DNA from: Lingula anatina
Lineage: Eukaryota; Brachiopoda; Lingulata; Lingulida; Lingulidae
NCBI RefSeq assembly: GCF_001039355.2
Contig: NW_019775413.1
Location: 1,372,745-1,432,744 of the forward strand
Reading direction: 5' to 3'
DNA: 60,000 nt
The position numbers and the translations under genes are program-made. Each line of letters begins with the position of its first letter. Within the stretch, counting starts at the first letter, position 1. The notes below the pieces were generated by a model. That model was not told the origin of the DNA. It was given only the letters and a program-made list of their open reading frames with translations, and did no database searches. This document shows positions 48,801 to 60,000 of the stretch, in pieces.

Positions 48801-49504
48801 TGTCTATGTACAGTGAAACATAAAAGACATAGGCATATAGTCCTAACGGTTTTTGGTTAATCAATTGTTTTATTTTGTCATAGGTCCAGATCATATGACC
48901 ATATTTTTCCAACCTAAACCATGGTCCCACCTGGTCAAGTGGTCCATGGGTGATGGTAATCCACTGCCATGCTCCATGCCTCCAGAAGCAGAGGGAGACC
49001 ACTACTTTGTGTTTTACTCATATGGAACTAAACCAAAGAAGCCATACCAGTTCTGGATTGAACTGGAGGTAAATATACTGTGCTGCTGTGCTAGGTTATA
49101 TTTGTTATATATTATGAAGTGCAGTGGGTTACTCAAATTTACTTTCTTTACTAGTATGTTCCTCATGTACACAACTGTATACTCTAACACACATACACAC
49201 ACACACATGCACACACTCACAGCATCCGTAAAAGACGGCAATGATTAACATAATGAAAATTTTTATTTCTTAGGTGAATTTCACCACATATTTTGATGTT
49301 CAGCTGATTAAAGTTTTTTTGTCTATACCTTAGATAACAGCTGACCATCCTGCTGACAAAGGATTTATTGATATAGCCATAGCAGCCCATCATGTACATG
49401 AGAAGTACAGAGAGACCAAAGAGCTTGTAGAATTCCTGAACAAGATGCCAAAGTGGACATTCACCACTAACCTCACAAGTACCTTTGATAATTATATTTT
49501 TTAA
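42815..49504 (+). CDS. ERMP1: Endoplasmic reticulum metallopeptidase 1 (ERMP1, M28 family)
   Basis: Fourteen coding exons join in frame: 42815-43364, 43883-44010, 44312-44417, 44645-44791, 44982-45074, 45319-45531, 45880-46109, 46355-46538, 46724-46914, 47299-47442, 47725-47924, 48267-48382, 48884-49068 and 49334-49504, giving 885 residues (human about 904). An N-terminal membrane anchor (about 38-60) precedes an M28 zinc peptidase domain with H175, D187, E222, E248 and H324 as predicted zinc ligands, D177 beside the first, and E221 as catalytic base. Several membrane helices follow, then a luminal beta-rich C-terminal domain. All catalytic residues are present, so an active ER-membrane aminopeptidase-type enzyme is expected. 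The stop TAA at 49502 is read directly from exon 14; a short extra exon is possible but not needed. Confidence 0.95.
49188..49220. repeat. (CA)n-rich microsatellite in an ERMP1 intron
   Basis: An imperfect ACACAC tract with T and G interruptions between ERMP1 exons 13 and 14. Confidence 0.9.
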
Positions 49505-51277
49505 ATTCATTTTGGACAGCCTTCTGTATAGATGTGATAGGAATTTGCTGTGATTTTTTTCTATGAATAAATTACATAATGAAAGTTGAAAATTTGTCGA
49601 TTTAGGTATATTTTTTGTTTTAATTTCTTATGTTGTTATGTTAATCAACCCTGAATGGCGGCTGTGCCATTGCTTGCTGCTTTTTGCCAAGGTCGTTGAA
49701 GTTGACATGTGAATTAGATACTAAATAAAATTGCTCAAAATAGATGAAGAGAAACTGTTGTATTAAGGTGATAAGAGACACGTCCAAAACTCTATATTGT
49801 CCGAAGCTTTATATTTCAAAGATCACCCAGATAAACTTATGAAGCACAAATATTTAGTAAATTTAGGTTTAAGAAATAAATGTTAGCTGATGATTCGTTA
49901 TTTTATTAAAAAATGAATGATATTTTAACCCCTGGATGTAATATTTAGGTAGTGTTTCATCATTGTACTGATGGTGACTAATTTAGACATTAATCGATGA
50001 AAAAAGTTGATTAAGATTTTATGAGCAAGATTGAATTGATGATAGAAAAATGCAAATAATGTATTATCTGTCAGATTTGCAATATCTCTCTTTCCTGTTG
50101 TAGGAATTATTGTTTTACCAGCTGAAGAACATTATACTTTTATGGCAATATAAGTGGATCATGTTTCCACAATCTGCAAGTATTTGTACATTTCTATGTA
50201 TTATTTTTTATGCTAGCCTTGTGAAGTGTTTATATTGCTTAATTATTTTATTTGTGCACAAACTTTTATTTTATTGTAAGGTAGCTGAGATGTTTTGACT
50301 TTTGTAAATATCACTGAGGATAATGCAAATTTTTTAGATAAATTATCTTAAGTTTTTACCATTATGACATTGATATGTATAACGCAATATACATAGAAAG
50401 AAGGTAGTTAACCTTTTCCCTCAGTGGCAGTGAAAGTGAGGAAATTTGTAGTTTAGTAAATAAAAAAACATTCCAGTCTCTATTGTTAGCATTACCCATT
50501 ATCTTAGTTTACCTACATTTTGATGAATATTCTTTTGAAATATATTCCTTTTTTGTTTGTTTGTTTGTTTGTTTGTTTGTTCTTACCAAATTACTTCCAG
50601 GGTTTTATTACTTCCCAGTTTTTGTGATTTGCTTAAGGCTTTTAAAGAGCAATTGTATCATTATGGCACCACTTGATAATAAACGCAATCAGCATGCTCA
50701 CTGTGTATTGAAGTTTCTTTGCTTTTTTGCAACATTCTAATCCTCTAGTGCCTTTTTCATAGTGAAATAAATTCCTTATTTGGATTATTCCTTTTTAAAC
50801 GCATTTTATAATAAGTTTTACTGACAGGGTCAATTCCATCCTTTAATAGAAGTATGCTACATTGGAACATATTTTCCGAGGGTGACTTATTCGTGTAAAG
50901 ATTATCCCCTAAGAATAAACTGAAAATGTGATGTGCATATCAGTTTATTTTAAAACTTATTCACCACTGACAACAAATGGCTTGCTATGGTTTCATTTAA
51001 TTACATTTTTTTAATTTAATGACATTTAGAAAAATGAAGAAAACTATTTACATAAAATGTATAGCCTGATGCAGAAATGAAGTATGATAGTTCTTAGATT
51101 TTCCAAAAGTATTTTATCGTCAGGAAATCCAGTTGAATACTGCATAAATCCACACAGCTTTATCCTTGAGTGGCCTGATGTTCTCCTATCCTCTTTTTCA
51201 CATTTTTTATACTTTGTTTTTCATTATAGATAAAAGTTTTCCAATTTTGATAGTTTCTTCCCAAACATAAGAATTCA
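49505..51277. other. Convergent intergenic region between ERMP1 and CFAP141
   Basis: No further exon needed by either gene. An AATAAA signal lies at about 49565, shortly after the ERMP1 stop. A TTTG tetranucleotide tract occupies 50550-50581. Confidence 0.5.
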
Positions 51278-51484
51278 CTAAATTCTTTGCACATAGAATG
51301 TTTTACCCATCATATTCAGTTCATGTTGATATTGTTCATAGTCTTTTTTCAGTTGTTGTTTTAATGCCTCTCTTCTCACCTGAAATAAAACCAAAATAAC
51401 CAGATTACCAAATGCTGAATGAGCATTTTTCTGTTAAAGGAACTAGTAACCAGTGTGCCTTTAGAAAATATGAAAAATATGAAA

Positions 51485-51526
<42 letters not shown>

Positions 51527-52753
51527 TTTTTTTTTAAGTGATTAAAGCTTTCAAAAAAGCTGTGGCAAGATTGTCACTAATATTCTAGCAAGTTGTTTGC
51601 TCCTGCTATCTTACACTTATTGTAGCTTTGTGTGCCAGAAGGAGCTCTCCCTGCATGCTCTCTATGCTGTGTTTTATTCTTTTCCTTTCACTGGCAGCTT
51701 CCAAACCTTCATCCCAGTCTGCTCTCTGGTTCACCTCACTCTCCCTATGTGAATAATAAACTGTTAATTATATACATATATATGATTTTTTAAATCAAGT
51801 GCCATTTATATTGCTTGATGACATTTACTATGGTATTTTACATTGTGGTACATGTACCATAATTACTAAAAACTGGTACATGATTAAAATAAATTATCAG
51901 CATGGCTCCTATGTACTGATGTGACTGAATACCATCATAAATAACATGACCCTCCACTGATTATCATGCATTGTCAGTGTATGTGGAAAGTAAAGAAACA
52001 AAGAAGATAAATTTTATTTAAAAGAATACTTAAATACTTACAATTTCACAGTCTTTTCTCGTGCTGCCATTAGTTCATCATTCTACAATAGAGGTAACAA
52101 CATTTTAGCAAGCCACAGGAGAAATCCATTGAAATAATGTGATGTAATGCTTCTTAAAGAAAACCATGGTTCAAAAATTTTAAAAAACGAATATTTTTTT
52201 CAAAATGTGAAAACAAAGATGCTATGGTGCATTCTCGAAACTGCCCTGATTACTGGATGCCAGGATGTAACTTAAGGGATGATTATACCACACATATTTC
52301 ATTGATAAGTGGGCTGATTTTCTCAGACATTAACAAAAACCCTTGGTTTATCAGCAGTGTTAAGAGGCAAAGGGGAAAATATACTTTTAATGGCAGGAAC
52401 TGAACTTCATTGCCATCTTAACCTACTAGTAACCTAACCTACAACTTCAGACTCTGGTACAGCAGTCAATATTTTAAAAAGAAGCGTAAATAGAAGAAGT
52501 GCTTTGGGATAATCTTTTGGTCTTAGCTTAACATTAATTACAATGGCACTGACACTTAGCACATTACATAGCCACTTAATAGCATTAGTGGTGCAGTATC
52601 TACATGTACAGTATCTCGGTGCAACCGGAGTGGACGTTCAAATCTATCTTTGCCATAACCCACCTTGATTCTTTCCTGCTGTCTCTGAAGAGCTTTCTGT
52701 AAACTCTTATTCTCTGTATTGACCTCAAACCTATAGGAAGTGGCTTCACTCAT
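51278..52753 (-). CDS. CFAP141: Cilia- and flagella-associated protein 141 homologue (CFAP141, formerly C1orf189)
   Basis: Four coding exons join in frame: 52753-52664, 52082-52042, 51744-51615 and 51379-51278, giving 120 residues (human about 101). The whole protein is predicted helical. The C-terminal part, EQYQHELNMMGKTFYVQRI, closely matches the human C terminus as remembered (QQYQQELNQMGKAFYVERF), and VRREAL aligns with the human VRQAAL. CFAP141 is a small microtubule inner protein of the axonemal doublet, so the expected site is motile cilia and sperm. The start is the ATG at 52753; an in-frame ATG further upstream (52777) would add eight residues. Confidence 0.88.
51493..51521. repeat. 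(TA)n microsatellite in a CFAP141 intron
   Basis: About 14 TA units between coding exons 3 and 4. Confidence 0.95.
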
Positions 52754-53100
52754 TTTGACTATTTGATAACCTGGCACGTCTACTAAATCAGATGGACCAA
52801 GTCAAATGAACCTTATAACAGCCCACCAAAACAACGGTGTACATGTCCCCTAAAGAATAATCCTCTGAAGCACCTGCTCGACTTTCTTAAATAGTCGAAA
52901 GAAACTTCAAATGCATAAAATGCATTATTTTATTTGATATTTAATAAATGTATGCATTGATTATTGGTGTTTCCACCTAACTATTATTTAATCCTAGGCA
53001 TTATTATTCCGCAAAGTGAAGAGGTTTGTTGCTACGTTGAAGTTTCGTATCTTCTATGTAAAAGAGTGTACTTCCGGACTTTATTTTTAACACTCACAAC

Positions 53101-53404
53101 TGCAGATCACTCCTTTAAGCTTATGTGCAGTAGGTGAAAGTCTTCCGTGCAGTAGGTGACAGTACACCACATGATTATTTGAAATCTTTCTAAACGTGCG
53201 TTTCTAGGTGCAGACCCAATTAAGGAACTTATCAACACGCTTATAAACGCGGGAACTCTATTCAACAAGAGCTTTAAAATAGCATGCATGATCCATTCAT
53301 CCATTGCTATATCGATTGTTTCGTTTGAGTCTTCTAACAAACTTTTCTTTTTAATGCAAGCAAAAGAAGTTTTGTAATTGTTATTGATATCTTCGATATG
53401 CTAG
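53101..53404 (-). other. Open stretch without start codon, possible exon
   Basis: On the minus strand a frame stays open for about 97 codons after TCTAG at 53405, with the segment MDEWIMHAILKLLLNR and SSLIGSAPRNARLERF. It contains hydrophobic and charged residues in a protein-like pattern. The acceptor is weak and no partner exon was found. It may be chance. Confidence 0.2.
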
Positions 53405-54750
53405 ATCTATCAGAATAAAACTTCCTCGGTATTAAAAAAATTCAGATTTAGGAATTACGTTTTGATACAATGTTTAAAATAAATAGACAAGGTGAAATTC
53501 ACGCTGTAGGCCTACCCAGTACTTGTAGGTCCTACTTGTGATTCTTCCAAGAAATTGTGTTTCTGTGTTTCAAATGTAACGTCAGTAATGGAATAGATAT
53601 TCTAATAGAAATTTTCTAGTAGATTTTAATAAAATTTTCTCTTCCTACCCGGTACTCTAAAATATATTTTAACAACACTTATAGCTTTAATTAAGCCTTT
53701 AGAATAATAGATATGGAAACATCATACTTGTCCATAATTTAAAAAGAATCGGCTTTCTATCAGGGCTGAACGCATTGGATTTCGACCGTGAACTTCAAAA
53801 TTGATTGCTCCCCACCCCCACTCCCCGAAGCAAAATTTCCCTCCCTCTCCTCCGCCTTAGGAGTGGTTTTTCTCATCACTTTTCAGAGAACGGCAAAGCA
53901 GGCTTTAAACTAGCACAATACTTAGGCTATAACTGTATCCTATTATGTATTGCTCTTTATCTACACGTATATCCAGGGGAGACTAATTCCGTGTGGTTTT
54001 AGGGCTTTAATATTCTAGACCTATCTATAAGTTCTGTTACTATATTTATTTAGTATAATCCCGTTCGTCATTGAAGGGTCTTTTAGTGCTTCACAGCATA
54101 GCTTATGCGCCTTCGGATTGAAGATTTAGCCTATGAGATTCTTTACATACATATGTAGTCCGATAAATATCCATTTTTCATAGAAGATCATTTTTTCTTC
54201 TAGTGTATTTCAAAAGTTCTCACCTTCAACAAAATAACAGCAACTAATTTTCCCAGTGACCAGAGAGGTGGAAATAAGCAGTCACATTCAAAGGTCGTTT
54301 AGTACTTCTCAAATTCTCAAAATGCTACTGTGCTTCTTGGAATTTGAGATAAACGGGATTTACATGTATATAGAACTAGGCCAAATATGTACAACCATTT
54401 TCACAGGAGATTATTCTTACGTTTGGTGTAATCTGCGACATAATGACGGAAATACATTTTCTTAGTAGCCTTATTGGGCCTATTAGCAGTGGAAATATGC
54501 AAAAATTACACCTACCAATTTAAGACCCATATTCCCATAGACACCATCGGTCTACTTAGATCGTCCCATCTTTGCGGGGACTCACGTTAAGTGCAATCAG
54601 CTCAATCAAAGCCATATGATAGTGATTATAGTGATCAAGGCCCTTCGATGGAGGATCAAATCAAATAAGTTATCATGATGATCTACTATAAACATGTAGC
54701 GCTAATTTTTGATGAAAGATCGAAACGTCATATGCCTCACAGGTAAAAAA
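53405..54750. other. Intergenic stretch with a repeat fragment
   Basis: No gene supported. At 54525-54610 a fragment resembles the GATCGATC element at 26066-26544 (GGTCTACTTAGATCG, then GCGGGGACT and GTGCAATCAG). Confidence 0.45.
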
Positions 54751-55545
54751 CGGATTTAGAGGGGGGGGGGGTTGCGGGGGTCCTGACCCCCCCCCCCCCC
54801 CCTTCGATTTCTGAGAAAAATCACACAAATGGTCCCCGCTTGAAATTATAATTTTGACTAGATGAATCATAGTTCTAAACCACCGTTCGCCCTCTAAAAT
54901 ACCAATTCTTTTCGGGGCCCTTAAGCGGCCCCCGAATTCCACGGGGGGGGGGGGGGGGGGGGGGGGGTGGTCGGCTTCGCATGACATCGGTGATGGCGCA
55001 TTGGTAAGGACGTCGGGTTCCCAAACTTAGACAGTCCGGTTCAATTTCTACGTTGGACACGTAGATTCCTTTTTTTAACGAGTGTTTTAATTTCAAGGTA
55101 AAGAGTACAGGTAAATACGCCAAGAAATGCATCTGTCATCGTGTCCTCGTCGGTGGCGCAATGGGTAGCGCACCTATTTGGTTACGAAGCCTTCTTCTAC
55201 GCCGACAGACACGAAGACGCCTGGAGTAGGTTACGTGTGTAAGTTAGATCAGGCTAAGGTGTAGGTCAGCCTAGGAATAGCCTAGGAGTGAGCTAGGAGT
55301 AGGAATAAAACTTAGAAAACCAAATAGGCATTGAGATATAAGTTAGAAAATTCAATAGTTTTGCTGTAAAAACTTTAAGTTTATTTATTAATTTTTTTAT
55401 TTTCTGACATTTCCAGTATGATGCTTGGATTAATCTAGTGTCGACTAGCAGATGTAAACTACAGCATTTTACCAGGGCCAGGAACAAATGTGGTGCAGAG
55501 TGTGTGACCTCTGGCGCAGGGAGCTACTGAGGGTGAAACGGTGTT
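54751..55545 (-). mobile_element. Repeat family copy C (inverted, partial)
   Basis: It starts CGGATTTAGAGGGGG, the reverse of the right ends of copies A and B. It then carries, in reverse orientation, the GGCCGCTTAAGGGCCCCG block of copy B (54840-54945) and both tRNA-like modules (54982-55055 with GGTTCAATTTC, and 55143-55210 with TGGCGCAATGGGTAGCGC). It ends in the CTCTGGCGCAGGGAGCT segment, which matches copy A near 8830. The outer end with GGATCC was not found, so the copy is incomplete. Poly-G and poly-C runs limit accuracy. Confidence 0.65.
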
Positions 55546-58209
55546 GAGGAGAATGAAGATATTTCAACCAATCATGGCAATTAAGTAGCAGACTTAAGTT
55601 CCTCAACATCTTTTTACAATTGCATATTTTGTTCTGTTTAGGCTACATTTGACTATATTCATTACAAACTCATAGCATCCTTACTGGCTACAGTCTACAC
55701 CAGCAGCAATGAATGTTCACAGCTCGTATAAACAGATCCTCATCTTATAACGATTTCAATAGATAAAGATATACTAAATTTGCTCTGACTTAAGGTCTAC
55801 CTTTTGACACCTTACCTTGAGTTCTGCAAACTTGATTTACTTTACAATCTTACTTTGAGCGAGACACCAAAATGTTTTCAAGCTAAGTTACTAGGAGTTG
55901 CACCAAACCGTTCCGAGGTAGCAACTACGGTACACACTAACAACGCCCGAATCATTATTTGTAGGTATATCAAAGTCTCTGATACTTACATCCAATAAAA
56001 TGGTCACAATTGCTTCACCAAAGTTTGAATATTATTGACTTTGTTTCAGAAGAGGCTTATCTGAGAGGATAATATAACTTTTTACGACTTTAAGGTTAGA
56101 TAATTTAGCCGTTTGACTCACCGATACTCGAACCTGTTGTGTCCCAAGACGCTTTGGCTGGCCTTAGTAACTAACTACTATACTTGCTTATCGCATCATT
56201 TGATTGATTAGCCCCATGGGATCGATAAGCAATCGATCAAACACCAAGCGTACAATGTGTGTGTACATGATCACGCTTCTAAGGCTGATCGCCATAACAC
56301 TGAAATAGATTTTTTAATTCTGCAAAATAAAACTTTACAACACACATTTTAATATTTTTAATGGTGCAAGCGATCATGCATATTTGATGGATCTGCACGA
56401 GTATCTTAACCGTTTCTGCTGATATTCTATAGCTATATTACCTCTAGATCGTCAATTGAAATGTGTGAGTCGAATTAGAAGACTTTGAATCCATTTTTAT
56501 TTGACAAAAACTGTATATCAGTCACTTTAATGGTATTCTATAATGGGTTTTCGCGCCAGATCTCATTTCCCTCGGGGAAAAAGCAATTCTCTCCTAGACG
56601 CGTATCATTGCTCGAACCGTCCCTGTTTTTGGATTCGATGTTTTGTTTCATTTATAATAACATGGTTTAGCTTTAAACTAATTATGAACCATGATTCTTT
56701 TGGACTAACATAATATTTATTTGAGCAATTTTATCGTCGTAAGGATAGATAAGAGTCTTTGGAGAAAAATGGACATAAGAATATGACTTTGGGGCATTTT
56801 CAAAAGGACCAAATGAATTATCTAGTAAGGTAAAAGAGAATTCAAATGAACCCTATATCTACACGTTTACTGAAATGATTTCATTCTCTTTACCATTTCT
56901 ATGGAGTTGTACAGCAAAGAAGTATAGATGTATGTTTCATCTATTTATCATTGCTTTTGAAATAATAATAACTAAGAGTACAAAAGTGTTACTTGTTTTT
57001 TTTTTTTTTTTCTAAATTACGTTCACAAAATGCCGTTAAGTTTCTCGCCGGTCTTGTGTATACAGACAATATTCTCGGTGTTGCTGTGCATCTCGGATGC
57101 GCGCCTGTTGTCCGTCGATCAATAGGGTCATTGTCCGGTTAATTTCTTTATAGCAGGTCCACCTTAGGTCCAACTTATGGACTTCCATATCCTATATTGA
57201 TTCCTATTCTTAACGTGTGTCTGAATTAAGACGGTGCATATTGCTCAGCCTACATGAAGGTGTGAAAACCGTTTGAATCCTGTACGCGCAGATTAACACA
57301 ATCGTTAATGAAGACACGTTATATCACATATTGATGATATATCTAATATTGATGAGTGAAATGACTCTTTGTGTATTTTTTTCCATCTACGAACTATTAC
57401 ACAACTCACGTTTTTCACTTAAGAGACGCACATGTAATACTGCCATATGTACAATTTTTAAGTGCAACTTATTTTATTTACATGCCGTGAGTAAAAGTAT
57501 ATAACATTTAACAACTTAGTCGGATAGGTTTTTAATAACGTATAGGCCTACACATCTGTTATTTACAATTGCCTTACATCTGTAAACAGGTAAAGCGACC
57601 GAAGCATATGTCATCTAATACGGGATTAAAATCATATAATTACACTTTTACATTTGTCTAAAATAATAACTAATGACTTTACTGATGTATAAATAAATGT
57701 GACTGAATTCTAAAATAAAAATATAAGACACATTCCGAAAATTTTTCAAAAGAATTGAAATTGGATTTGATATTTTAACGTCTATTTCATTATGGTGATG
57801 AAACATTGCTCATTGGACCCATCATATGATGTGTCGAAGACTTTTCCATCGGGCACTCTGCTCTTTTTCCGGCTTTTCCTTTTTTTTACAATGTCAATGA
57901 ACCTCATAATTTAGCATTTTTGACGCCGGAAAAAAAGGCACAAAAATCATACAATGATTCCAAGGAATCAGTAAACGGTTCTCAAACTGACTTTCCAATT
58001 CCCATGGTTATGAGAACTTTAAGTGTATGTATAAATTGACAAAGATAATTATGAAGTTTTGTTTTCGGTTAGTTTCATTTTCAGATGTTAAACATTAGTC
58101 CGCTTTTCATTTCTTCGCTTGACTTTCTGAAATAATTATAAGCACCTGTATTAAGTCCTTTTCGCACATAACGTTTGGGACTAGCAATGTCTTAACTATG
58201 GGGGGACGC
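55546..58209. other. Gene-poor intergenic stretch
   Basis: No exon or repeat recognised. The right end should hold the 3' untranslated region of the dispanin-like gene. Confidence 0.45.
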
Positions 58210-59545
58210 TCAGTGGTACCGATAGCAGTGTTGATTTGCGAATGAATACAGCGCAGGGCAGCTGTCAACAGTCTCATTTTGAACATACGCAAATCTAATC
58301 AGTCCCGGGCATCTCATCTCCACAATCCAGGAACAAAACCCCCACACTGACGACACGAGGATGGCTGTGACAGCCAACACTATAATCCCAGTAATGCTCA
58401 TGGCCAAAGACATCTTGCCGTACATCTTGGCCTTGTCCACGCTGCCAAGTTTGAATTCCATACTAGACAAATCTGTAGGTAAAAAATACACAGAAAAATA
58501 GACATATCACATAGTGTATCAGAGACAAAAATTAGATTTAAAGTGTAGGATGGCTATTTCGATAACAGCAGAAGCGAAAGGCGTATATAATGCTTATTTT
58601 TATCAATACCGACTTCCCTTGTATCCCGTGGAGTGACATGACGTCACGCACTTGTTTTCTGTATAGTCATATAGATGTATTTAATGTGCATGTAAAAGAC
58701 AAAGATGCGCTGTGTTTTGTTCAAAATCAAATTGATTCTGACAATGAACCCCAGCTTTTGAACCGCTTTCATCGTGGTATTTCGATACTGGACAAAGAGA
58801 TGTGTGCCACTGCAAGGTCACATTTTCAGTAATATTCTGATCAATTGTACAGCTCTGAAAACCAGATATCATCTACAATGGGTTGCACTGAATAGGTAAT
58901 TACCATCTTCATCAGGCTGTCGGAAAAATCGATAGCAGAATGGCCAGGTTTTCCATGTCAACCTCAAAACTGGGAAAACATTCGATTTTTGCTCAGGAAT
59001 TGTACGTGCGTGAATACAGAAATTGTACGCATACATAATCTAGCTTTTGTGTTCAAATAAGCTCCCCCTACCACCCAAAAATGTAAAACAACGTGAACCT
59101 TTCAAAATCATCTCAAACCAAAAAAAAAAATCCTGGCTTGTTTTAGAATACAATACGTGTACGTGATCTGTTAAAATATTAATATAATGTTATGCGGTTT
59201 GGGACAATAGATCACAAAATTTAGAGGGCTGGCCTTAAAGAAGATCACGCTAGAAGTAGGACCCTAAACTAGTACGTTTCAGAGAATTGCAAAAAATAAC
59301 CCTCATGGCTAGACAGATGTGTAACCGAGTCCAAACTTACATGAAAGACATAGTGCAACAACTCCAAATGGACAGTTGAAACAACAGCAAACGCACAGTG
59401 CCAAGCATAATCCATTCTCTGGCGCTTTCTCTCCTCGAACCACGACGGGCGGTCCGTCAATCTGATAGAAGGGTTGACTGGTCACAACCGGTGCGTATAC
59501 GTGGTCCTGGTCACGGTAATCATACGGCATCTTCTCGTGGGTCAT
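58210..59545 (-). CDS. CD225/dispanin-type two-helix membrane protein
   Basis: Two coding exons, 59545-59341 and 58472-58210, join in frame across a clean GTAAGT donor and CTACAG acceptor, giving 155 residues. The first helix (about 45-68) is Cys-rich and reads NCPFGVVALCLS. A conserved-type loop follows with a G-x-x-x-K-A-K-M-Y pattern (78-86), then a second helix (about 91-113). This is the layout of CD225/dispanin proteins (IFITM, PRRT, TMEM233, SYNDIG groups). The short N terminus contains PYDY and PFYQ. A 42-residue tail follows helix 2 and has six aromatic residues and three cysteines, longer than in typical members. The start ATG at 59545 is chosen because the frame further upstream has no ATG; TTTTAG just before it could be an acceptor for a leader exon. 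Subfamily and function are not assigned. Confidence 0.7.
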
Positions 59546-60000
59546 CCCTAAAAGTACCTTCAACACATTGAGACCCCAGTGGCTTCGAAGTAGTTCTTCT
59601 TTCACCCGTTACAAAATGGCGTTACGACCAGGCATGGTTATTGATCCTTCATATACACGAATCTGTTATTGTAGTACGCTTCGTTTAGGCTGTGGCCAAA
59701 GGTAGAGCTACTGTGTCAGTTATCTTTAGAATGCTCACATCTGTGCGCAAGCTATATATAAATCATCGCTGCGGTGAAAAGCAAAGGTAATATATGTACA
59801 TTTTACATAGAAAGCAACAAGGGGCTAGCGGGGGGGGGGGGCTGTGTTAGTTGTGACCACTGATGATTGCGTTTTTTCCTGTTATCTTAAGGTGCTCCCT
59901 CGATTGTGTTTTTTATTACTTGAAAGAAATATTCATGAACATTTCTCACCTCTTGCGGCCCTGCGTCTGTTAATAGGTTAAATATATAAATGCAATCAAA
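59546..60000. other. Upstream region of the dispanin-like gene
   Basis: No gene recognised. It contains a poly-G run at about 59830-59840 and presumably the promoter of the minus-strand gene. Confidence 0.35.

Noticed and set aside
50110-50298. Possible extra 3' exon of ERMP1
   Set aside because: ERMP1 exon 14 already ends with a natural stop at the expected protein length, and this frame is only hydrophobic AT-rich sequence.

Overview
The window is nuclear DNA from an animal, probably a marine invertebrate such as a mollusc, a brachiopod or an invertebrate deuterostome. The evidence is AT-rich sequence, genes broken by many short GT-AG introns, long microsatellites, tRNA-derived repeats and metazoan-specific proteins. 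I cannot fix the species from sequence alone. There are no prokaryotic operons, CRISPR arrays or rRNA genes. Three single N positions (10594, 29361, 32529) mark small unresolved spots; two of them touch poly-C runs.

Left part (1-17 kb): a possible last exon of a minus-strand gene (711-785), a large DNA hairpin (3411-3670), a single-exon orphan class A GPCR with a very long charged tail (4984-7521, minus), a repeat-rich block (8.6-10.6 kb) with tRNA-like modules and a 333-bp duplication, a small two-helix membrane protein with a PDZ-type C terminus (11549-11926, plus), and a three-exon tandem-C2 protein of the TC2N/synaptotagmin-like type (12305-16554, minus).

Middle (17-34 kb): a long gene-poor stretch. 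It holds two clean orphan exons of an unrecognised plus-strand gene (26787-26900, 27097-27195), a GATCGATC-rich inverted-repeat element (26066-26544), a Tc1/mariner transposase relic (about 28.6 kb), a second copy of the 8.6-kb repeat family (29908-31854), a small TIR element inside a GA microsatellite (32470-32582), and a decayed LINE reverse-transcriptase tail (33423-33690, minus).

Right part (34-53 kb) is a compact housekeeping cluster whose exons could be joined completely: LRRC42 (plus, 5 coding exons, 413 aa), ZRANB2 (minus, 9 coding exons, 304 aa), ERMP1 (plus, 14 coding exons, 885 aa) and CFAP141 (minus, 4 coding exons, 120 aa). LRRC42/ZRANB2 and ERMP1/CFAP141 are convergent pairs. 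ZRANB2 and ERMP1 start head to head only 233 bp apart, around a perfect TCTCGCGAGA palindrome, which points to a shared bidirectional promoter. The four genes have unrelated jobs (a poorly known LRR protein, RNA splicing, an ER peptidase, an axonemal protein), so their proximity looks structural rather than functional.

Far right (53-60 kb): another inverted repeat copy (54751-55545) and a two-exon CD225/dispanin-type membrane protein (58210-59545, minus). All exon joins were made by eye from splice signals, reading frame and remembered protein families; none was checked against transcripts.
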